Positions 42,745 through 48,362 of a stretch of 48,362 nucleotides of DNA are shown piece after piece. Positions within the stretch are counted from its first letter, which is position 1, and every line of letters starts with the position of its first letter. Origin of the DNA: Streptomyces sp. NRRL WC-3618. Lineage in GTDB: Bacteria; Actinomycetota; Actinomycetes; Streptomycetales; Streptomycetaceae. The stretch spans positions 1 through 48,362 of the forward strand of contig NZ_LGDW01000457.1 of NCBI RefSeq assembly GCF_001280005.1. Reading direction: 5' to 3'. Under the pieces are notes generated by a model. That model saw nothing but the letters and a program-made list of their open reading frames with translations, had not been told where the DNA came from and did no database searches. The position numbers and the translations under genes are program-made.

Positions 42745-44349
42745 ATGACTGCCAGCAGAATCCGTACTGTCCTGGGCGGCGCGTTGGTCATGTCCCTCGC
42801 CGTCGTCGGGCTGCTGCCCGCGACGGCTTCCGCGAGTGCGCCGACCGTGGTGCCCACCGACAAGGGCGCTGTGCGCGGCGCCACCTCGAAGGGCGTCGAG
42901 AGGTTCCTCGGCATCCCCTACGCGGCGGCGCCCACCGGCTCCCTGCGCTGGAAGCCGCCGAGGCCCGCAGCGCGGTGGACCGGCGTCCGGGAGGCGGCCG
43001 GTTTCGGCAATCCCTGTCCCGTACTGCCCAGCGGCAACGGACCACGCAGCGAGACGGAGGACTGCCTCGACGTCAACGTGTGGCGGCCGTCGGGCGTACG
43101 GGGCGGCGCCCGCCTTCCGGTGCACGTCTTCATTCACGGCGGTGGCCTGACCAACGGCAGCGGCTCGCAGAACGACGAGTCGAAGCTCGTCAAGGAAACG
43201 GGTGTCATCGGCGTCTCGCTCAACTACCGACTCGGCGCCTTCGGCTTCCTCGGCCTGCCCGCCCTCACCGAGGAGGGCGGCGAGTCCGGCAACTACGGGT
43301 TCATGGACCAGCAGGCCGCGCTGCGCTGGGTGCAGCGCAACATCGCCGCCTTCGGCGGTAACCCCGGTAAGGTCACCATCGACGGCGAGTCCGCGGGCGG
43401 CTGGTCCATCTGCGGTCATCTGGTGTCGCCGGGCTCGCGCGGGCTGTTCACCCGCGCCATGATCCAGAGCGGCTCCTGTCCCAGCGGGCCGCAGGCCCCG
43501 GCGGAGGCCGCGGGGACGGCGTTTGCCCGGCAGGCGGGCTGTGACGGCACGGCTCAGCCGGCCGTCCTCGACTGTCTGCGGTCGGCTCCGGTGGGTACGC
43601 TCCTCGACGCGAGCCGGACCTTCTCGGCCGGCTTCGTGGACGGGACTCCGACGTTCCCGACCCGAGTGGGCGAGGCGCTGGCCAGCGGGGGGTTCGCCCG
43701 CGTGCCCGTGGTCGTCGGCGCCACCCGTGACGAGGGCCGCACCTTCGCCGCGGGCTACATAGGCGCGGGCAAGGAGGTCTACCTCGCCTTCGTCCAGGGC
43801 ATCGCCGGCGCCCGGGCCGACGAGGTCCTCGCCCGTTACCCCTGGCCCGATACGTCCGACCGGTACACCGCGGCGTACCTCATCGGCGGGATCATGACCG
43901 ACTCGGGGATGATCTCGGGGATCGGCGGGTGCGGACTCCGCTCGCTCGCCCGGACCTTCGCGCGGTACACCCCCACCTATGCGTACGAGTTCGACCACCG
44001 GACCGGCCCTGGCCTGACGCAGATCCCCGGCTACGTATGGGGGGCCGGCCACGCCGCGGAACTCGCCTACATCTGGCCCAGCTTCAACAACGGCACACCC
44101 ATCGCCCCGCTGTTCAACGCCGACGAGCGCCGGCTCGCCCGCGAGATGACACGGTACTGGGGCGCGTTCACGAAGACCGGCCGGCCTGCCGTCGCCCGGC
44201 AGACGAGTTGGCCCGGCTATCACAGCGGCAACGGCCTGATGCTGTCGCTGCGGGCGGGGGGCAGGAGTGCCCTGATCGACGACGACCGGTACTCGACGGA
44301 ACACCAGTGCGCGTTCTGGGAGACGATGCCGGGCGCACAGCACTCCTGA
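42745..44349 (+). CDS. Secreted type-B carboxylesterase
   Basis: 534 residues from ATG 42745 with AGAGG 11 bp upstream. The signal peptide ends near ATASASAPT (about residue 32). The alpha/beta-hydrolase fold of carboxylesterase type B shows GAVRGATSKGVERFLGIPYA, EDCLDVNVWRP, the oxyanion-hole HGGG at about 131-134, and the nucleophile elbow GESAGG with S216. An acid after DEGRTF and a His in GAGHAAEL are likely the other triad members. Probably releases acyl groups from plant or other esters, complementing the neighbouring glycosidases. Confidence 0.92.
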   Translation: MTASRIRTVLGGALVMSLAVVGLLPATASASAPTVVPTDKGAVRGATSKGVERFLGIPYAAAPTGSLRWKPPRPAARWTGVREAAGFGNPCPVLPSGNGPRSETEDCLDVNVWRPSGVRGGARLPVHVFIHGGGLTNGSGSQNDESKLVKETGVIGVSLNYRLGAFGFLGLPALTEEGGESGNYGFMDQQAALRWVQRNIAAFGGNPGKVTIDGESAGGWSICGHLVSPGSRGLFTRAMIQSGSCPSGPQAPAEAAGTAFARQAGCDGTAQPAVLDCLRSAPVGTLLDASRTFSAGFVDGTPTFPTRVGEALASGGFARVPVVVGATRDEGRTFAAGYIGAGKEVYLAFVQGIAGARADEVLARYPWPDTSDRYTAAYLIGGIMTDSGMISGIGGCGLRSLARTFARYTPTYAYEFDHRTGPGLTQIPGYVWGAGHAAELAYIWPSFNNGTPIAPLFNADERRLAREMTRYWGAFTKTGRPAVARQTSWPGYHSGNGLMLSLRAGGRSALIDDDRYSTEHQCAFWETMPGAQHS

Positions 44350-44397
44350 GCCCGGATCCACCGGCTTGATGCCTGTGGATAGTTCTTCCGGAAACGA

Positions 44398-44769
44398 GGA
44401 AGTGCCTTGTGAACTGCGATGATGGGGTTTCTCCAGGACCACATCAGGCACGATCGGCAAGGCACTTCCGACATGCGGTCTTCCCATGTTGCGGCGGCGG
44501 TCTCATCCGCGTTCGACGATCCGAACGTGGTCGCGTACGGCGGGCTGGAGCCGGTGGTGCGGCTGGCCGAGCGGCGCGGCCTGCCCGCGCTGACCGACGA
44601 GTTGGTACGGCTGCCGGTCTCGAAGGACGGCACCGGCGCCTTCCCGGCGGCGAAACTGATGTCGCTGGTGAGCGGCATGGTCGCGGGCGCCGACAGCATC
44701 GATGACATGGACCGGTTGCGGCACGGCGCGTCCCCGCCGCCCGCCGCCTACCGCATGGCCCACTGCTGA
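44398..44769 (+). mobile_element. IS1380-family element, left-end remnant
   Basis: The remnant begins with a non-coding leader that has perfect inverted 12-mers, GGAAGTGCCTTG (44398-44409) and CAAGGCACTTCC (44458-44469), just before the transposase ATG. It stops abruptly after about 270 bp of transposase, where it abuts the 3' end of the alpha-galactosidase gene on the opposite strand. The right end and most of the element are gone. Confidence 0.75.
44473..44769 (+). pseudogene. IS1380 transposase, N-terminal remnant
   Basis: From ATG 44473 the text MRSSHVAAAVSSAFDD ... YGGLEPVVRLAERRGL ... LMSLVSGMVAGADSIDDM then DRLRHGA is the typical start of actinobacterial IS1380 transposases (about 460 residues in full). 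After RLRHGA the sequence becomes PPPAAYRMAHC and stops at 44769. The DDE catalytic core is absent, so it is inactive. Its last 22 bases overlap the end of the alpha-galactosidase gene on the other strand. Confidence 0.8.
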
Positions 44770-46520
44770 TTGCTGCCGCCATGGCAGGCCCACAGCGCAA
44801 GCTTCGTGCCGTTGGTGGTGCCGTTGTTGTAGGCGTCCAGGCACATTCCGGACTGGACGCCGCTGATCGTGCCGTCGGCGTTCACGTTCCATTGCTGGTT
44901 GGTCTGGCCGTTGCAGTCCCAGACCACGGCCGCCGTGCCGTTGGTGGTGCCGTTGTTGTAGGCGTCCAGGCACTTGTTGCCGTAGATCATCAGCTGCTTG
45001 CTCGCGGTGTACGTCCATTGCTGGTTGGCCTGCCCGTTGCAGTCCCACAGCTGCGCCTGGGTGCCGTTGGTGGTTGAGGAGTTGTTGATGTCCGCGCAGC
45101 GGCCGGACTGGCCGCCGACGATCTGCTTCGCGCCGGCCGTACTGGCGTCGGTGCCGGTCACGGTGAGCAGGACGGCCTGGCCCGCCGGGACGCTGGTTGC
45201 GTAGCTGCCGGTGAAGGTGCCCCGGTCGGTGGCGGCCCACAGGTCGCGTACCGAAGCTGCGCCGGTCAGGCCGAGGTTGGTCCAGTTGGCAGTGATCGTG
45301 GCCGCCGAGCCGGTGCGGTTGAGCAGGACCACCGCACGTCGGCCGCTGCCGGACAGGGTCTTGCTGTAGACCTGCAGCCCGCTTTGGTCCTCGGAGACTT
45401 TCACGCCCTGCTGGCCGCGGGCGTCCTGGTCGACAGCGATCACTTCCGGGTTGGTCAGCACACTGCGCGTGTCGCTGTTCATCGTGGCCAGGTTGTTGCC
45501 CGCCAACAGCGGGGCGCCGGAGACGGCCCACAGGCTCAGGTGGGTGCGGTTCTGTGCCGCGGTGAACCCGGCCATTCCCACGACCAGCATGTCCGGATCG
45601 TTGTAGTGGCCCGGGCTCTGGGCGCTCGGATGCTGTGCCGCATCGAAATTGGACAGCACACGGGTCATCGACGCGTTTTCGCCGAAGAAGATGATGTCGC
45701 CACTGGTGCGCCACAGGTTGGACATGCCCGGTGCCCAGTTCCACGGGCTCTGGCTGCCCCACTCGCACACCGACAGCACCATCGATCGGCCGGTTGTCGC
45801 GGTGGCGCGACTGATCGAGTCGCTGATTGCCTGGTAGGTGCTCTGTGCGTTCAGCCCCTCGGCGTTGCCGCCGCACCAGTCGACCTTGACGTAGTCGAAG
45901 CCCCACTGGGAGAACTGGAGGAAGTCCTGATCGTAGTGGCCCTCGCTGCCGCTGCCCGGCGCCGCCGGACGGCCGGTGGGATAGTAGTAGCCGCAGCCGT
46001 CGCGGCCGGCGTCGGTGTAGATCCCGGCTTTGAGGCCTTTGCTGTGGATGTAGTCGGCGATGGCCTTCATCCCGCCGGGCCACTCGGCGGGATCCACCGT
46101 GATGTTGCCGGAGGAGTCGCGGGTTCCCTGCCACCAGCCCTCGTCGATGTTGATGTACTTGTAGCCGGCGTCCTTCATCCCCGAAGCAACTATGGCGTCG
46201 GTCTGCGACTTGATGACGTTGTAGTTGATCTGCGCGGCGAAGCTGTTCCACGACGCCCAACCCATCGGCGGCGTACTGATCGACGCGACCGTCTGGACAG
46301 CAGCCTGTGCCGGACCGCTCGTTGCCGCGTTGCCTGCCAGTACACCAAGGAGCAACGTGGCAGCGGCCCCCAGACGGGCCAACCGCGTGCGGCCCGGTCC
46401 ACGGGTCGGCCGACGGACGGTGACCGCATCCGGCGTGCGCGACCCTGCCACGCCGAGGGGCGGAGCTGGTGCCCGGCGCTTCGCACCGGCCCAACGGCAT
46501 GCCCATACGCGCACGTTCAT
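44748..46520 (-). CDS. Secreted GH27 alpha-galactosidase with RICIN (CBM13-like) domain
   Basis: 590 residues from ATG 46520 with GGGAG 5 bp upstream. An unusually long basic leader precedes the hydrophobic core (LARLGAAATLLLGVLAG), with cleavage near PAQAAV at about residue 73. The GH27 barrel begins STPPMGWASWNSF. The nucleophile is D214 in KVDWCGG and the acid/base D310 in NDPDML. A beta-sandwich domain follows, then a ricin-type trefoil from about residue 455 with three repeats ending in NQQW. The final repeat ends QQWAMR right at the IS remnant, so the last residues may be altered. It removes alpha-1,6-galactose from galactomannan or oligosaccharides. A LacI-type operator overlaps the promoter region. 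Confidence 0.93.
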   Translation of the reverse strand: MNVRVWACRWAGAKRRAPAPPLGVAGSRTPDAVTVRRPTRGPGRTRLARLGAAATLLLGVLAGNAATSGPAQAAVQTVASISTPPMGWASWNSFAAQINYNVIKSQTDAIVASGMKDAGYKYINIDEGWWQGTRDSSGNITVDPAEWPGGMKAIADYIHSKGLKAGIYTDAGRDGCGYYYPTGRPAAPGSGSEGHYDQDFLQFSQWGFDYVKVDWCGGNAEGLNAQSTYQAISDSISRATATTGRSMVLSVCEWGSQSPWNWAPGMSNLWRTSGDIIFFGENASMTRVLSNFDAAQHPSAQSPGHYNDPDMLVVGMAGFTAAQNRTHLSLWAVSGAPLLAGNNLATMNSDTRSVLTNPEVIAVDQDARGQQGVKVSEDQSGLQVYSKTLSGSGRRAVVLLNRTGSAATITANWTNLGLTGAASVRDLWAATDRGTFTGSYATSVPAGQAVLLTVTGTDASTAGAKQIVGGQSGRCADINNSSTTNGTQAQLWDCNGQANQQWTYTASKQLMIYGNKCLDAYNNGTTNGTAAVVWDCNGQTNQQWNVNADGTISGVQSGMCLDAYNNGTTNGTKLALWACHGGSNQQWAMR

Positions 46521-46558
46521 GTGATCTCCCAGCTCCGCATTGAGCAAGATCTATTCAT

Positions 46559-46572
46559 TGTTAGCGCTAACA
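46559..46572. promoter_or_regulatory. LacI-family operator upstream of alpha-galactosidase
   Basis: TGTTAGCGCTAACA is a perfect 14-bp palindrome with the central CG typical of LacI/GalR operators, 39 bp upstream of the alpha-galactosidase start. An identical core recurs at 47535-47550. Confidence 0.85.
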
Positions 46573-46982
46573 TTTCATGACGCCGGGATCATGCCCATGG
46601 CGGGATATATCCGAGAAGCTTCGGCACGAAGACACTTCCGTACCATCCATGCACTGTCAAGAAGTACGACAGTTGCTGCGGCGAGGCCGGCGGAGTGAGG
46701 TGACCTCCGGGTGGGTCATGCTGGAAGGAGCCTGCCGTGAAGACCGGGATCGCTTCATCCTGAAGTTGCTGGTCGCGGGTGCGCCCGCCGGGAATGGCAT
46801 CCGCGCAGGCCAGGGGCCTGATTGGGCACTTCCCCAGCCCAGTGGATATTGAACGTGCTCAACTCGCAGTCGAGGAGCCATCTCCGCGAAGGGCACCCCG
46901 AGGGGCTGCCCATCAGTGCGGTGGGAACGCGGGCTCCAAGCCCTGCATGCCTGCACCGCACCGCACCGCACGCGCACGCCCG
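46573..46982. other. 410-bp stretch without a recognisable gene
   Basis: No frame here shows a domain I recognise, and codon bias is inconsistent. It precedes the helicase scrap and is probably decayed DNA. Confidence 0.4.
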
Positions 46983-47144
46983 ACCTCCCGCACCTTCATC
47001 ACCGCCACCGGACTGCGCCTCGGCAACTGGGTCGGGACCCACCAGAACAACTACCGGCGAGGGCGAATTTCCCTAGAACGGACCAAGGCGCTGGAAGCGC
47101 TGCCCGGCTGGAACTGGAACGGGCCCCGCAGTTGGACCAACTGA
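46983..47144 (+). pseudogene. Helicase-associated (HA) domain scrap
   Basis: The frame ending at 47144 reads GLRLGNWVGTHQNNYRRGRI then SLERTKALEALPGWNWN. This is one clear helicase-associated repeat (LGxWVxxQRxxYRxGxLxxERxxxLExLPGWxW). Such repeats are C-terminal arrays in large actinobacterial DEAD/DEAH helicases, several of which are linked to chromosome ends or plasmids. No helicase core precedes it and no start codon with RBS is visible, so it is the tail end of a lost gene. Confidence 0.65.
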
Positions 47145-47534
47145 CCTCCTTTTCACTGAAGCTCCTCCGCTCGCGCGACCAGTCGGCGCGCCGACTGCGC
47201 GATGAACGCCGAGTTCGAGGCCCTCGCGATCCGATGCCGAGCACCCGAGCAGCACACGAGTCCTGTCGGCACCCGACAGTCCGATCGACCGCCGCACAAA
47301 TCATTGGAAGAAGGGCGGATCCACACGTCGGCCAGGGTCAGCAACAGCCCCTGATGGAGTGTCACGCACAGCCGTCCACCGGCTGTCCACCGGGACTCTT
47401 CGCGCGAACGCGACCAATCCCCCCATGACCAAAAAGGCCAGGACCGCTGCCGCGGCCTACCGGTCCGACGGGCCCAGCGGGAACTGCAGCACGCAGACGG
47501 TGGCCAGTTGGGCGGGCAATTCCGTAGGGACGAG
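47145..47534. other. 390-bp stretch without a recognisable gene
   Basis: I see no supported gene. One minus-strand frame near 47430-47530 contains a hydrophobic stretch interrupted by a stop codon, perhaps a transporter relic, but it is too short to name. Confidence 0.35.
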
Positions 47535-47550
47535 TTGTTAGCGCTAACAA
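47535..47550. promoter_or_regulatory. LacI-family operator upstream of arabinofuranosidase gene
   Basis: TTGTTAGCGCTAACAA is a perfect 16-bp palindrome located 43 bp before the GTG start. It shares TGTTAGCGCTAACA with the alpha-galactosidase operator at 46559-46572, so one repressor probably controls both. Confidence 0.88.
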
Positions 47551-47593
47551 TTCACCGTCGGTGCCGCTCACAGACGGACCAAGGAGATCGCAC

Positions 47594-48362
47594 GTGATCA
47601 TTTCGGGATGGATGCGCCACGCTCGGCGCACCCTGATGGCGACGGGGGCGACTCTCGCCCTTGCCGCCGGCGCACTGGTCGGCACCGCCACCACCTCGCA
47701 GGCGGCCACCCAGCAGGCGTGTGACATCTACGCCGCGGGCGGCACCCCCTGCGTGGCCGCGCACTCGACCACCCGCGCGCTGTACGCGGCGTACAACGGC
47801 ACTCTGTACCAGGTGCGACGCGCCTCGGACAACGCGACCACGAACATCGGCCTGCTCGCCGCCGGCGGCTACACCACCACCGCCACCACCCCCATCCCCC
47901 GGGCTCGCGGATCTCGCTGCAGGCCACGACCTCCTGCTGCACCGGCGACTACATCCGCCACGACGACGCCGACACCAAGGTCGTCGTCTCCCCCGTCGAC
48001 TCCTCCGGCCCCGCCACCGTCAAGGCCGACGCCACCTGGATCGTCCGGGCCGGCCTGGCCAACAGCACCTGCCTCTCCTTCGAGTCCGCCAACAACTCCG
48101 GGCAGTACCTGCGGCACGCGGGCTTCCAGCTCTACCTGAACGCCAACGACAACAGCTCCCTGTTCGCCCAGGACGCCACGTTCTGCCCGAAGACCGGGCA
48201 GAACGGCCAGGGCTACTCCTTCCAGTCCCTCAACTACCCCGACAAGTACCTGCGCCACTACAGCTACACCCTCTACGCCGCCTCCAACGGCGGCTCCAAC
48301 CCCTGGGACAGCGCCGCCTTCTGGACCGACGACACCAGCTGGCTCGTCGCCCAGCTCTGGAG
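47594..48362 (+). pseudogene. GH54-type alpha-L-arabinofuranosidase with internal deletion, AbfB domain retained, cut by window edge
   Basis: GTG 47594 has AAGGAG 7 bp upstream. A signal peptide ending near SQAATQQ is followed by the start of a GH54 catalytic domain: CDIYAAGGTPCVAAHSTTRA, LYAAYNGTLYQVRRASDNAT and GLLAAGGY. Then an ACC-rich stretch (47870-47895) leads, in another frame, straight into an arabinose-binding AbfB domain: SRISLQATTSCCTGDYIRHD, ATWIVRAGLANSTCLSFES, NYPDKYLRHY. Roughly 250 catalytic residues are missing and the frames do not match; the first frame ends at a stop at 48139. An intact enzyme would remove arabinose from arabinoxylan. Either the locus is broken by recombination or the assembly collapsed here. 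Confidence 0.8.

Noticed and set aside
40082..44487. Very long minus-strand frames opposite GH3 and carboxylesterase genes
   Set aside because: Mirror frames of well-supported secreted enzymes; no motifs.

Overview
The window is a stretch of a Streptomyces (or close actinomycete) chromosome. The GC content is very high and GC-rich third positions create long antisense shadow reading frames. GTG starts are common, genes overlap at GTGA, and the families present (GAF-ANTAR and LAL-type LuxR regulators, secreted glycosidases with RICIN or AbfB modules, an IS1380 remnant) are typical of that genus. No rRNA, tRNA or CRISPR array was seen. The mix of secreted hydrolases, secondary-metabolism genes and many decayed genes suggests an accessory or arm-like region; that placement is inference.

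Layout. 1-3.9 kb: an edge-truncated anchored protein and a secreted SdrD-B/SpaA-type surface protein broken by one frameshift. 4.1-9.3 kb: a tight set of an unknown protein, a MoxR-type AAA ATPase, a metallopeptidase-like/VWA protein and a cytochrome P450. 9.5-12.4 kb: a GAF-ANTAR regulator, a winged-helix protein and a secreted trypsin. 12.7-16.5 kb: two LuxR-type regulators. 16.7-19.9 kb: two overlapping acyl-CoA synthetase genes divergent from the second regulator. 20.1-26.4 kb: a scarred area with a zinc-ribbon nuclease-fold protein, a doubly deleted hydroxypyruvate isomerase remnant (hyi), a 33-residue-repeat membrane protein, a broken MmyB-type regulator, a secreted HNH-like lipoprotein, an integrase scrap and a small HTH gene pair.

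26.7-39.4 kb is the most interesting part. It looks like a set of tailoring, export and resistance genes of a secondary-metabolite locus: POT transporter, antibiotic-biosynthesis monooxygenase, MMPL exporter, SDR, membrane-anchored multicopper oxidase with a TTA codon, FAD monooxygenase, exported VOC protein, flavin-dependent halogenase, O-methyltransferase and F420/flavin LLM oxidoreductase. No polyketide synthase, NRPS, terpene or RiPP core gene is in the window. Two divergent intergenic regions carry TCGAG-type heptamers repeated every 11 bp, the pattern expected of SARP activator sites, and a third region carries a perfect palindromic operator. The products plausibly modify (hydroxylate, chlorinate, methylate, couple) an aromatic scaffold made elsewhere and export it.

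39.5-48.4 kb begins with two gene scraps (LuxR C-terminus, CitMHS transporter N-terminus). It continues with a secreted GH3 beta-glucosidase, a secreted type-B carboxylesterase, a truncated IS1380 element, a GH27 alpha-galactosidase with RICIN domain, a helicase-associated-domain scrap, and an arabinofuranosidase gene with an internal deletion that runs off the window. The last two hydrolase genes share the same LacI-type operator (TGTTAGCGCTAACA), so they were probably one sugar regulon.
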